From positions 1-34,058 of the forward strand of contig CACWOX010000029.1 in the NCBI GenBank assembly GCA_902762615.1: DNA of 34,058 nt. Reading direction: 5' to 3'. The notes beneath the pieces were generated by a model. That model made no database searches and was not told the DNA's origin. It saw only the letters and a program-made list of their open reading frames with translations. This stretch comes from an uncultured Ruminococcus sp. GTDB taxonomy: Bacteria; Bacillota; Clostridia; Oscillospirales; Acutalibacteraceae. Below are positions 24,701 to 33,436 of the stretch, piece after piece (positions within the stretch are counted from its first letter, which is position 1; each line of letters starts with the position of its first letter). A program made the translations under genes and the position numbers.

Positions 24701-27700
24701 GAAGGGATTCTCGGAAAGGTCTGTCGCTGTTACCACCAGGAGGCTGTCATAGTTATCATTCTCTGTCAGTTCAGCCAATGTTGTCTTTGGAATCGTGAAC
24801 TGAGCGACAGATACTCCGTTTTCAGAGGTCATGTCAAAACTCTGAGCCTCAAGCACCTTGTTAATAGCGCTTACTTTGTGTTCTTCACTCTGCGGAGGAG
24901 CCACGCCCTTACAATCAAAGTGATATACGCCTGACGTTTCGTCAAAGAGGGTAAGTGTGACATTCACCTTGCTGTCATAGTAGCCAAACGAAATATTGTT
25001 CTTGAATATTTCAGAAATCGGCGTGTCGAACTCGGTCTTGAGCAAATACGGAGCCTGGGTATCCAGCACAAAGCTCTTGAAGTGCTGAGCGCTCTTTTTG
25101 CAGTAGTCGGTGTAGACGGCATCAAATGTTACGATCGCGTCCTGATCAAAGGAAACGGTAATGGTATGATACTCGCCTTCAACTCCCCATTCGCCTAAGG
25201 AATAAGCGCCTTCCACTTCCACCGGGTTTGTGCTTCCCGGTATATACTTCTTCGCGTCAACCGTGATATCCAACGCAGAGGGATTAAAGTTGTCTTCCTT
25301 TATCCGGATGGTCGCCGTTAAATTCGGATCCGTATCATTTTGCTTTTCGGCTTTCTTTCCGAAATACTCTACGCCATCCTTTGTCCTGACAACGGTGTTG
25401 TCGTAGGTAACCTGCATCTCGGGAGGCGTCTTGTCAATGATAATGCTCGGAGAAACAAACTCCTGCATCTTATTGAGAGAGCGGTCCTCGTAGTTCATCC
25501 TGACAACGTAGCAGCCCTCCTTTTCGAGGGTAAGGGTCGCCTTGTGATGATCGTCCGCTTCGTCTGACCAGTTGCTTAATTGATAAGCGGTATACTCCTC
25601 GCCGTCTTTGGTAACGGTCAGCGTGCAGCCCGGCAGGTTCTTTGCGTCTCCCTTCGCGTTGATATCCGCGGGATAGAAGTTCTTTTCCTTGATATCCAAA
25701 AGGAGATTCACCTTGTCGTCATAATAGAGCCTGTCGTCAGCTGATACATTGCTGTCGTTGAGGTTTGTCAAATGCTCCCGGTCTTTAATCCGCGAAATCG
25801 GCTCGGGATAGGTCACGGTTCTGTTGGGAGCGATATTATCGACAATGATTCTTTCCTTCTCGTTTTTCTCGATTTTCTCGTTGCCGTTATTTTCCGGATT
25901 CTTTGCGTTGTCGGTAACGGTGAAGGTTACGACAGCATCCTTGAGGTTTTGGGCAAGGGTGAAGGAAATCTTGACCTTCTTGCCGGGATTCTCGGAGTCG
26001 TCGATTTTGAGGTTTTTCAGCACTTCGGTGCCTTCCTTGACAGGGAAGGTATAGGTTTTGTCACTGACCTCGCAGATCATGGTCAGCGAGTCCATTTTAA
26101 TACCGGACCACTTGTCCTCAATTTCCAGCGTATAGTCAAGGTTATTCTCATTGTCTTTCTCGCTGAAATTGAACGCGTGGAAGGTGATGGCGTCCGCGAC
26201 CTTTGCCAGCCAGTTTACCGCACCGTCGTTATGGCTCACCTTGAGGGAAGGAGCCTTGTTATCCTGACGAACCTTCTGCGTATATTTCTCTGATTCGTTG
26301 CCGACCATGTCTACACAGTAGAAGGTATACTCTCCCTCAAACTCCTGCGCATCACTTGTGAACGTGAACTCATAGTGATTCTTTTCGGGGTTGTACTTCA
26401 TATCATTAACAGGAATTCTTATGGGGGCGCTGAGACCGGTCTTTTTGATTTCAACAGCGTCGATTCCCGAACCGCTGTCCGCAACGGCACCCGTTACGGT
26501 GATCTTGCCGCTGACCCACTTCTCTCCGGAGAAATCGGCGGAGCCGTCGGAATACTTGGGAATCTCGGTAAACACGGGAGCTTTTTCGTCTATCTTAATT
26601 TCGCCCGTTACTGTGACTTTGGACTCATTGAGCGCATTGTCCACACACTTAACATCATAGGTGCCGGAGTAAAAATCGTTTTCGGCGACCTTGATATCAA
26701 ACGAGAAATCCGCTGTTGTTCCCGAATCATGTTTAGAAATCACTTCCGCGCTTGTCCACTCGGTATCGGCGCTCTTTTTATACAGAACCTCCTTGATACC
26801 GGAGTTGTAATCCAGTCTCTCTTGTCCGTCACGCTCCGCCTTGTTGTCGGCGCACTTTCCGCTGACTCTGACAGTTTTGTTTGTCCACTTGTTTACAGGC
26901 TCGGCCTTGACTTCTCCCATTTCGGGGGGAGTTATATCCTGCAATGCCGTAATGACAACGGGAGCTGTCGCAGGGTTGCCCGCCTTGTCCTTGAAAACAA
27001 AGGTATATTTGCCTTTGTAGTCCGTCTTTGGCATTGTAAGGATCAGCTTGTTGCCTTCCGTCTTGATCTCATTCTCGTTCTCGCCGAGGGGCTTTGTCAC
27101 GTTTTCATCATCCGTGTACTCAACGCTTCCGAAGCCCGAGGATATGGGCTTGCCGGAGTTTGCGTCGATGAATTCAACCTCTACTGTCAGCTCCTGTGTC
27201 CAATCCGCTACGCTGCTGACAAGTGTAGCTTTTCCGCTCTCCGTATCAAGGGCAACGGAAATGGTAACAGACGTCTCGGAAATAATTTTCGCATTGTCGA
27301 CCGTATAGACGCGGATATCGCCGAAGTAACCGCCCTCTTTTTCCTGAGCGACAGAGAAGTCCGCAGCCTTTACGGTCAAGGTGTAGGAGCCGTCATCTTT
27401 CAGCTCGTCTGCCCTGACAGTAACTTCCTTTCCTTCCGTGTCTGTATAGGCGAAATAAACACCCTCGATGCCCGAATTGACATTGCCGCCGTTATCGGAC
27501 ACCTTGCCTGTGATGATTATGTCGGCATTTGTCCATGAGCCGCCCTTGTACTCTGTTTCCGCCGATTCCAGCTTGGGAGCGACGATATCCAGCGCGACCT
27601 TCTCCTCGGAAAGGAGCGTGGTCTGATTGCCTTTCTCTCCTGTTACCTCGCCTGCCTTATCCTCGCACAGGAACTCGATCGTACCGTTATATTCTATTTT

Positions 27701-29842
27701 CTGGAGTATAAAGGAGAATTCGGCGTCCTTGTTGTCTTCGGAGAACTTGACACCATCGATGTCCGTCCAGTTCTCTGTGCCCTCCAGACGATAGGCGACT
27801 CTCTTGATGCCCGCGTCGCCCTGATCGGAAACCTTGCCTGTGATCAGAGCAGAGGCAGCCCAATCGGTAGGAATACTGATGCTGTCCTTATCGAATACGG
27901 GCGCTGCATTGTCCTGATAGACAATCGGAGTTTTCAGTGTTCCGTCAGACTCGGCGCCCGCTTCGTTGACGGTCTTGATCTGGTACGTGCCCGTATAGGT
28001 CTGGGGAGCCAGCTTCAGCGAAAACTCATACTTGCCGTTTTCCAGCTCCTTGACGACCGCCTTTTCCCATTGCTCCTCATTATCGCTGGCTTTTTTCAGG
28101 AAAACGCCGCCTTTTTTTTCACCGATACCCGACAGGGTATCAACGACTTCGCCCGAAATCGTCACTTCTTTGTTGGTATATTTCTTGTCTTCCTCAACGG
28201 AAACGCCGTAGTCGACCTTGATCGACGCCGCTTCCACCTTTGGAGGATCGTTCTGGATCCTGACAGTCAGAGGATATGCCGCAGGGGAATGCGCCTCGTC
28301 GACAGTTGCGCTGTTGCCCGCAAAATCCAGAGCGGTCAGCTCTGCACGGTATACGCCGGATTCCATTTTTCCGTCCGCGTTCAGCGAGATCTCAAAGGTG
28401 GCAACGCCGTCCTCTCCTGCTTCAACATTCCCGACTTTTTGGAATTCGCCCTTTTCGCCGCCATCACTGTACAGTCTGTACTTTACGCTGTCTTTATCAA
28501 CGCCGGAAGCGTTGTCAGTGATTTTTCCTTTTATAGTAACCTCTCCGTTTGTCCATGTGTCGGGCGTAACGGACAGCTCAGTGATCACGCACTCCTGCGT
28601 ATCGATATTAACGGAAACCGCCTGCACATTGGTTTCGGTATAGGAACTGTTGCCCGCTTTGTCGACGGCGTATACGACCGCAGAGCCGGAGAAGTTCTTC
28701 TCCGCTTCCGCATCCAGAACAAAGGAGAACGAGTTGTCCTCTTTCAGTTCGGCAGTCTCGGATTTCTCAACGGAAATCTCCGCATCCTTGTCAACAAGGA
28801 TGTAGCGAACCTCCTTGACGCCCGACAGATTGTCGGAAGCCTGACCGGTCACGGTGACGGAGTGATTCGTCCAGCTCTCCTCGGAAGTTTTCAGATTGAT
28901 GACCTCAGGAGCGGTCTTGTCAATCCGGACGTCCTTGATATCCAGAATTCTGCTGTTGCCCACCTGATCTTCGGCATACAGTTTGATGTTGCCATCAAAA
29001 TCCTCGGTAATGTCAAACGAGAAATCACCGTTTTTGTCGGTGATAGTTTGTTCCTTGCTGTTCATGATGTAATACACCCTTTTGAGGCCCGAACCGTTAT
29101 CCTCGACGCTGCCCTCGATGGTGCACTTGTTTTTCCATTCCTGAGAGTTGCCCTTGACGGAAGCTTCAAAAACATCAAGCTTGTTATCGATCTTTACAGA
29201 GAAGAAATTCTGATAGGTATGATTGGAACCGTCGGAAAAGCTGTACTGAAAATCATATGTTCCGTCGTAGGTACTCTCCGGCTCCTCAACCCAGAACGTC
29301 GCACGAAGGTGATAGGAGGTAATGACTTCCTCATACTGGATTTCAGGCTCCTCCTGCGGCGGCTCCGTATTCGGCTCGGTGCCTTCTTCCTGCGGATTAC
29401 CGCCGTCACCGACCTGATTGTCGTCTGCAGGAGCTGTCGTTTGCTCCTCATTGATCGTCGGCTCAGGCTGCGTTTCTTCCGGCTGCGTTTCCTCCGGGTT
29501 CTCAACAGGACGCAGCGTTATATTCGGCGTTAACTTAAAGTCCGCTTCATTCCAGCTGCTGTCTCCGCTCTTTTTAAAGTACGCGGCGGTAACCTCCTGT
29601 CCGACATCGCCCTCTACCTCAGCGAAGATATCCTTTGCGACCCAATCCGTTGACTGATAATAAAAAGGGTCTTCTCCGTCATAGATATAAAGTGTTGCCT
29701 TTAAATCATTTTCGCCGGAAGCTCCTTCGCTGCTCTCCGCGGCAGCCGATCCGATTGACACCGGGATCATCCCGACCACGACCGCAAGGGACAGCAGTAC
29801 GGAAAGTACTCTGGAAAAACCGCTTTTAGACGCGTCTTTCAT
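21782..29842 (-). CDS. Giant Ig-like-repeat surface protein with C-terminal TM anchor
   Basis: 2686 residues from the ATG at 29840-29842, chosen because AGAGGAG lies 8 nt upstream; an earlier GTG (29849-29851) overlaps that site. A signal peptide (VLSVLLSLAVVVGMIPVSIGSA) is followed by an acidic Pro/Glu/Thr-rich segment (about 108-170). From about 230 to 1200 run about nine Ig-like modules with the signature W(T)N..VTVTG.V.D..SG(I/V)..V.Y. From about 1340 to 2570 run about ten longer modules with YY(D)..I.L...I.E.NF....W...GD.HT......EG.Y...Y.D.S.N and linkers IDKTPP. A TM helix (about 2657-2681) and RKSRK end the protein; there is no LPXTG. It should form a long flexible stalk on the surface, probably an adhesin or the core of the machine. 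A short Asp/Glu/Lys run near 2355-2365 is encoded by a 6-bp repeat. Confidence 0.92.
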   Translation of the reverse strand: MKDASKSGFSRVLSVLLSLAVVVGMIPVSIGSAAAESSEGASGENDLKATLYIYDGEDPFYYQSTDWVAKDIFAEVEGDVGQEVTAAYFKKSGDSSWNEADFKLTPNITLRPVENPEETQPEETQPEPTINEEQTTAPADDNQVGDGGNPQEEGTEPNTEPPQEEPEIQYEEVITSYHLRATFWVEEPESTYDGTYDFQYSFSDGSNHTYQNFFSVKIDNKLDVFEASVKGNSQEWKNKCTIEGSVEDNGSGLKRVYYIMNSKEQTITDKNGDFSFDITEDFDGNIKLYAEDQVGNSRILDIKDVRIDKTAPEVINLKTSEESWTNHSVTVTGQASDNLSGVKEVRYILVDKDAEISVEKSETAELKEDNSFSFVLDAEAEKNFSGSAVVYAVDKAGNSSYTETNVQAVSVNIDTQECVITELSVTPDTWTNGEVTIKGKITDNASGVDKDSVKYRLYSDGGEKGEFQKVGNVEAGEDGVATFEISLNADGKMESGVYRAELTALDFAGNSATVDEAHSPAAYPLTVRIQNDPPKVEAASIKVDYGVSVEEDKKYTNKEVTISGEVVDTLSGIGEKKGGVFLKKASDNEEQWEKAVVKELENGKYEFSLKLAPQTYTGTYQIKTVNEAGAESDGTLKTPIVYQDNAAPVFDKDSISIPTDWAASALITGKVSDQGDAGIKRVAYRLEGTENWTDIDGVKFSEDNKDAEFSFILQKIEYNGTIEFLCEDKAGEVTGEKGNQTTLLSEEKVALDIVAPKLESAETEYKGGSWTNADIIITGKVSDNGGNVNSGIEGVYFAYTDTEGKEVTVRADELKDDGSYTLTVKAADFSVAQEKEGGYFGDIRVYTVDNAKIISETSVTISVALDTESGKATLVSSVADWTQELTVEVEFIDANSGKPISSGFGSVEYTDDENVTKPLGENENEIKTEGNKLILTMPKTDYKGKYTFVFKDKAGNPATAPVVITALQDITPPEMGEVKAEPVNKWTNKTVRVSGKCADNKAERDGQERLDYNSGIKEVLYKKSADTEWTSAEVISKHDSGTTADFSFDIKVAENDFYSGTYDVKCVDNALNESKVTVTGEIKIDEKAPVFTEIPKYSDGSADFSGEKWVSGKITVTGAVADSGSGIDAVEIKKTGLSAPIRIPVNDMKYNPEKNHYEFTFTSDAQEFEGEYTFYCVDMVGNESEKYTQKVRQDNKAPSLKVSHNDGAVNWLAKVADAITFHAFNFSEKDNENNLDYTLEIEDKWSGIKMDSLTMICEVSDKTYTFPVKEGTEVLKNLKIDDSENPGKKVKISFTLAQNLKDAVVTFTVTDNAKNPENNGNEKIEKNEKERIIVDNIAPNRTVTYPEPISRIKDREHLTNLNDSNVSADDRLYYDDKVNLLLDIKEKNFYPADINAKGDAKNLPGCTLTVTKDGEEYTAYQLSNWSDEADDHHKATLTLEKEGCYVVRMNYEDRSLNKMQEFVSPSIIIDKTPPEMQVTYDNTVVRTKDGVEYFGKKAEKQNDTDPNLTATIRIKEDNFNPSALDITVDAKKYIPGSTNPVEVEGAYSLGEWGVEGEYHTITVSFDQDAIVTFDAVYTDYCKKSAQHFKSFVLDTQAPYLLKTEFDTPISEIFKNNISFGYYDSKVNVTLTLFDETSGVYHFDCKGVAPPQSEEHKVSAINKVLEAQSFDMTSENGVSVAQFTIPKTTLAELTENDNYDSLLVVTATDLSENPFVENALKDFKTGKTNNNYEFIFDNRDPVASIVVDEPTQKVDGVAYYSGEFKGHITVDEANFVGDLLYKDLKLEIQEDDLQDTKYDYEFDSETEAWDNNGTNDIWTNSFTLKKEGRYSYIFNYRDPSHNEATELKAGNMVIDTTPPEGRITNKTSEKRIRDGVKYYDGSILLELEIKEHNFRASDVKFYADGQLKILNWVSEGDIHTASYVFEEEGVHSYHLTYNDLALNPMEENDTNRDSDLVIDLHDPILTIDYSYDKNEGYDEDGRKYLNHTCTALVTVEEENFCEEDTHINVSALNAAGADVANGEVFGEWKHDGKYHTRSISFSGDANYTVDATCLDLAMRSIKTYTPDKFTVDTVKPGEIHFSYSDPVSTSTIGGTEYRFYNAQVKVDISCYDETSGIKHFDYHGIVAPDASSVNKEVYKTALEGTEITQNGTSFSASFYIPQSALVDANQFNGTITSGAEDRSGNTNETAATTRLVCDNIAPVGKITPSKKVQTAENMDFYNDSITLSIEITEANFYKEDVEFKVDDVSQSLDWSQSGDQHTATYVISTEGEHRYSMNYKDRSNNTMTPTNPITNERVLVIDKTKPAITIDKSITNESANREETISFILTVTDKYFTSSDIQPKLEGSVVVKDEDKDEDEDEDVAPSAITGKLETKPFNLGTPDRSGESYVYKINNLDIDGVYHFTCSAKDYAGNENNKFDCYDANGKLLEDVENFKFSVNRNGSAFWVVLENVDNNGYTKSNEIKVTLNEVNVDKTDEETAALKITDDNATKTVELNSTTYDGNVSKGEGGWYKSTYTLDNSYFTRDSHYGVALTTHDKAGNINISSDSDTALVDFTVDRTAPIISSNVSDNQIIKSNGYEIEANIAEDNLDIDQLGVFIDEQPVEFNREGSVVKFHFDNGTHNIRIKAGDLANNIAEDYTVSNITVSDNPIVLWFANKPLFFATTGGALALIGVIVFLLVRKSRK

Positions 29843-30293
29843 TTCTAACACTCCTCTTATTTTTTAATCTGTATATATAATTAAATTTTCTTCCGTTCAG
29901 GACACAGTGCATAGAGAAAGAAAAAATAAATAACGACCAGATAATCTGCATGAATATTCCCATTCCGTTTCCGGCAAAAAGGGTAATGAATACACCGATA
30001 AGACTGACGCCCAGCGTCACATCCGCAATGAAGCCGTATCGGTTGGTAAATAAGCGGATCAATCCGACATGCGCTTTTCCGGGCAGACCCTTCGTTTTGC
30101 GCAGCAGCACCACCTGTCCTGCGATACCGAGCAAAAGTCCTGCCCAGAACATAATCCCCGAAACCACCGTCAGGACGTCAGGTCCCAATTGTCCCGGACT
30201 CTGCACCATAAAAATCAGAGACAGTGCATTGATGAAAAAACCCGCCACGGAAAGCAGCTGCCAAAAACGAAGCTGTTTGAACTCTTGTTTCAT
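29826..30293 (-). CDS. Small four-TM membrane protein of unknown family
   Basis: 155 residues with four hydrophobic segments (about residues 12-30, 40-62, 85-105 and 112-132) and a basic C-terminus (RLKNKRSVRNERRV). I do not recognise the family. An ATG at 30303-30305 would add four residues (MRGV); the one used here follows GGGGTG closely, the upstream one has no clear ribosome binding site. The 3' end overlaps the start of the giant Ig gene by 17 bp, so the two are probably translationally coupled. It may assist membrane insertion or assembly of the giant protein (inference from position only). Confidence 0.72.
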   Translation of the reverse strand: MKQEFKQLRFWQLLSVAGFFINALSLIFMVQSPGQLGPDVLTVVSGIMFWAGLLLGIAGQVVLLRKTKGLPGKAHVGLIRLFTNRYGFIADVTLGVSLIGVFITLFAGNGMGIFMQIIWSLFIFSFSMHCVLNGRKFNYIYRLKNKRSVRNERRV

Positions 30294-30311
30294 AACACCC
30301 CGCATACGCCG

Positions 30312-30713
30312 CTATCTCAAAACGTCTCCGGTACTGACAAAGACCATGTTCTTTTCTATCACAAAGTCCTTGTTTTCGTTTTTGCGTTTCAGCACCGAGG
30401 TTCCCTGTGGAGTTTTCTGTTCCGTTGTAAACTCCTGTGTGGAGCCGGGCATCTTGATTCGCCTGGTATTGTTCATGCGCGGCTTTGCCTTTCTTTCCAG
30501 TTCTTCAAAAACGTTCATCGCGCTGTTATGCCTTGCAGTTTCGGAGCTTCTGTCTCTGATTTTCTCAATCTGCTTCTGCTCCACGGTACCCCTGAGGTCC
30601 TTGATGACGGAGGGAATGCGCAGGCGGAAGAAGAGTATGACCGAAACGATCAGAAAGACTGCGGCAAGGGCAAAGCAGATATATTCAATCAGTTCAACAT
30701 ATATATCCGACAT
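30312..30713 (-). CDS. Bitopic membrane protein with basic cytoplasmic tail
   Basis: 133 residues. One TM segment near the N-terminus (YICFALAAVFLIVSVILFF, about 11-29) is followed by a charged tail of about 100 residues rich in Lys, Arg and Glu. The tail has a helical stretch and contains FTTEQKTPQGTSVLKRK, close to the TTVLS motif seen elsewhere in the locus. Unknown family. By the positive-inside rule the tail is cytoplasmic, so it could be a substrate of the kinase encoded 10 bp upstream. AAGGAG lies 6 nt before the ATG. Confidence 0.72.
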   Translation of the reverse strand: MSDIYVELIEYICFALAAVFLIVSVILFFRLRIPSVIKDLRGTVEQKQIEKIRDRSSETARHNSAMNVFEELERKAKPRMNNTRRIKMPGSTQEFTTEQKTPQGTSVLKRKNENKDFVIEKNMVFVSTGDVLR

Positions 30714-30723
30714 CTCTATCTCC

Positions 30724-32646
30724 TTACTTTATTTTCTCAAGCTTAATCGTTTTTCCGTTCTTTATATAAAGGTTAGAGAGTTCTTCTCTGAGGTTGTCGA
30801 TACCGTTTCTGGTATTCTCCAGACGTTCCTTCAGAATACGGTAGATTTCGCTGGTCTTATCCAAATCGGTGTCGATTACCTTTTCCGAGCTGAGATATGC
30901 GCTGACCAGATGGGAATAAAAGCTTTCGACGCCTTCGGCGGGACGTAACGTCTGGCTGTCCTTGGTGCTTGAGGTGACAAAAAACTGATCCTTCAGACGA
31001 ACCGCCGTGTTGCTGTTCATGTAAACGAGATTCAGTCTTGCCTTGGTGGACAAACTGCTGTTGTTATCCACGTCGGCAGTGCTTCTCTGAAGCAGCTCCC
31101 AGTACGCGCCGTAGAAATCGGCGATAACGCCGCTGTCATCGATCTGGAGGTAGTCCAGATCCAGTTTGCGGACGACCTCGGAAACGGTGAATTCGCCCTT
31201 CTCGTCAACCTGGGAGTTTTTCACCTGATTCTCGCTTTCTCTGAAATCGCCGATCAGGTAGTAATAGACAGCCGTAAAGTACTGCTTTTCATCCAGCCCG
31301 CAGCCATTGTAGTTGTTATTGTTGTCCTCGACGGCAGAGATAACATTTCTGAAATACGGAACCGCCTTCTTAAAGGATATGGCATTTGTCTCCTCGGACT
31401 CCTTGTTCTCGGCGTATTTATTGAGGATCAGCAAACCCATGTCATAGTTGGTTTTCACATAGTTTTTGACGCTCTTCTCACGGAGCTTTGACAAGGTCTC
31501 GCCGCTGACAGCCTTCTGCAGCTCTCCGAGATACATCTCTCTGCTGTCGTGGAGCGTTTCCGCGTCCACCGAGGAAGAAAGCTCTCCGGGAAGGATGATG
31601 TCAATATTCTTATCGATCAGATCGACAAGCGAGCTGTAGGAGTCGTAGTCCGTCGCATCGACGTTGATCGCCTGAATGTAGCCCGAGATAGTTCCCTGCG
31701 ATTTGTAGCGGTTCAGCTCGTTCGCCTTATTGTTGTAGCTGACAATGCCCATCGTTGTACCTGCAAGCGCGCAAACCAGCGTCACGCTGACCGAAGCGAT
31801 AAACCAGTTGAGCTTGGAACGCAGCTTGTGCTTGTAGGTCGAAACGAACTTATCGAGGTTGTTGAGTACATAGATGACCTCTGCGCAGGATTGGAAACGA
31901 TCGTTGGGGTTGAGCTGCGTACACTTCTGAATCAGCCACTCCAAACCGCTGGAAAGGTTGGGATTCCAGTGGCGGATCGGATAAATCTCATACGGCGGCT
32001 CTGCGGGATTCTTTCCCGTAACCAGGTGGTACAGCGTAACGCCGAGACTGTAAATATCCGTTCTCGCGTCCGTCTGTCCCTTTTCGCCGAATTGCTCGGG
32101 AGCGGCGTAGCCTCTCGTACCGATGATTTCGGTGTCTCCCGTGCTGCCCTCCTTGTACTCTCTCGCGATACCGAAGTCAATCAGGCGGATGGTTCCGTCC
32201 GGCTTGAGCATGATGTTGGCGGGCTTCATATCTCTGTAAATAACGGGCGGCTTGCGAGTGTGAAGATAATCCAGCACCTCGCTGAGCTGCTTTGCCCATT
32301 CAATGACCGCATCCTGCGGCTGCGCGCCGTAGGCGTCGAGCACCTTGTTGAGGGACTCACCCTCGATATAGTCCATAACGATATAGATGGTGCTGTCCTG
32401 GTCAATAATATCAACGATGCGGGGAAGCGTGGGATGATCCAGCTTCTTCATAATATTTGCTTCCTTGAGCAAAGATTCCAGCGCTACCCTTCTGTTCTCG
32501 TCGTCCTTGTCTTTTCGGAATTCCTTGATTGCCCACTGCTTGTTCAGGCGCTTATCCATTGCCAGATAAACAATAGACATGCCACCTCTGCCCAATTCGC
32601 GGAGTATTTCGTATTTTCCGTCAATTACATCTCCAAGATAAGCCAA
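30724..32646 (-). CDS. Transmembrane Ser/Thr protein kinase (PknB-like, no PASTA)
   Basis: 640 residues from a TTG at 32644-32646, which has AGGGGAG 6 nt upstream; the longer frame (GTG at 32676) would overlap the PP2C gene and lacks such a site. The kinase domain (about 8-270) has ELGRGGMSIVY, WAIKEF (catalytic Lys), VIYRDMKPANIML (YRD in place of HRD), LIDFGIARE, GTRGYAAPEQF and DARTDIYSLG. One TM (about 278-302) is followed by about 340 extracellular residues, mostly helical, with no PASTA domain. All catalytic residues are present. The extracellular part presumably senses or binds another envelope component. The gene lies 17 bp after a PP2C gene, the classic kinase-phosphatase pair. Confidence 0.93.
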   Translation of the reverse strand: MAYLGDVIDGKYEILRELGRGGMSIVYLAMDKRLNKQWAIKEFRKDKDDENRRVALESLLKEANIMKKLDHPTLPRIVDIIDQDSTIYIVMDYIEGESLNKVLDAYGAQPQDAVIEWAKQLSEVLDYLHTRKPPVIYRDMKPANIMLKPDGTIRLIDFGIAREYKEGSTGDTEIIGTRGYAAPEQFGEKGQTDARTDIYSLGVTLYHLVTGKNPAEPPYEIYPIRHWNPNLSSGLEWLIQKCTQLNPNDRFQSCAEVIYVLNNLDKFVSTYKHKLRSKLNWFIASVSVTLVCALAGTTMGIVSYNNKANELNRYKSQGTISGYIQAINVDATDYDSYSSLVDLIDKNIDIILPGELSSSVDAETLHDSREMYLGELQKAVSGETLSKLREKSVKNYVKTNYDMGLLILNKYAENKESEETNAISFKKAVPYFRNVISAVEDNNNNYNGCGLDEKQYFTAVYYYLIGDFRESENQVKNSQVDEKGEFTVSEVVRKLDLDYLQIDDSGVIADFYGAYWELLQRSTADVDNNSSLSTKARLNLVYMNSNTAVRLKDQFFVTSSTKDSQTLRPAEGVESFYSHLVSAYLSSEKVIDTDLDKTSEIYRILKERLENTRNGIDNLREELSNLYIKNGKTIKLEKIK

Positions 32647-32663
32647 ATTGAACTCCCCTCCGG

Positions 32664-33434
32664 TTATTCGGTACACTTCACGGCTATAACCGTTATATTA
32701 TCTGTTTCGCCTCTGGACTTGTTGAGCTCAACCAAACCTACCAGAGACTTTTTCATGACCATCTCATTTCCGAGAAGATTGGGCGCCAGCACGCCGAAAA
32801 TCTCCTCCTCACTGACCTCGTGGCGGAATCCGTCGCTGCAGAGCACGAAAACATCGTTTGGCACCGCCCTGCCGACAAAAATCTGAGGTACAACGACCGC
32901 CGAAGCGCCGACGCACTGCAGCAGCACATTGCGTCTTTTGTATGTTTTAGCCTCCTCGGGCGCAAGCTCTCCCAGCTCCACCTTGTGCGCCACCTCGGAA
33001 TGATCCTTGGTCAACTGCTTCAGCGCTGAATTGATCAGATACAGTCGGCTGTCTCCGACATGTGCAACGATAAACTGTGTGCCGTATATCAGAATTGCCG
33101 TAAGGGTTGTTCCAAGACTGACACCCTGCTGCGCTCCGTACTCTTTAACCAACACATTCTGACGTAAAATCAGATTCTTCCACTGCTCCTGAATCCTCTG
33201 AGGCTGAATTCCCTGTCTGATCTCATCGGGAAGTACCGTATCGAACCACTCGGAAAAGGCGTTGACCAAAAACGAGCTGGCCAGCTCGCCCATCCGCAGT
33301 CCTCCCATTCCGTCGCATAATACCGCAAACGCGACACGGCCGATCTTGGTGGAGGCAACCTTCAGGCAAAATGAATCCTGATTCACCTTTTTTCGGATTC
33401 CCACATCCGTATGCGCGGAGGTTAAAAAATTCAT
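32664..33434 (-). CDS. PP2C-family Ser/Thr protein phosphatase (third of three)
   Basis: 256 residues, complete PP2C domain: VNQDSF, VLCDGMGGLRMGE, LGTTLTAI, HVGDSRLY, VLCSDGFR and TDNITVIAV. There is no TM or signal peptide. It has the closest match to PrpC/Stp-type phosphatases that partner transmembrane kinases, and it stands directly before the transmembrane kinase gene. The ATG lies 2 bp after the stop of the FHA gene, with GAGGGTGG about 8 nt before it, inside the end of that gene. Likely role: reversing phosphorylation of the FHA ligand repeats and of the kinase (inference). Confidence 0.94.
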   Translation of the reverse strand: MNFLTSAHTDVGIRKKVNQDSFCLKVASTKIGRVAFAVLCDGMGGLRMGELASSFLVNAFSEWFDTVLPDEIRQGIQPQRIQEQWKNLILRQNVLVKEYGAQQGVSLGTTLTAILIYGTQFIVAHVGDSRLYLINSALKQLTKDHSEVAHKVELGELAPEEAKTYKRRNVLLQCVGASAVVVPQIFVGRAVPNDVFVLCSDGFRHEVSEEEIFGVLAPNLLGNEMVMKKSLVGLVELNKSRGETDNITVIAVKCTE

Positions 33435-33436
33435 TT

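Noticed and set aside
26375-27538. 387-codon open frame on the plus strand
   Set aside because: Antisense shadow of the same Ig-repeat gene, low-complexity Cys/Arg/Val-rich composition and no motif.
28070-29533. 487-codon open frame on the plus strand
   Set aside because: It lies fully antisense to the giant Ig-repeat gene, has no ribosome binding site and no recognisable domain. Long antisense frames are a by-product of codon use there.
31549-32886. 445-codon open frame on the plus strand
   Set aside because: Antisense to the transmembrane kinase and PP2C genes, which have complete motifs.
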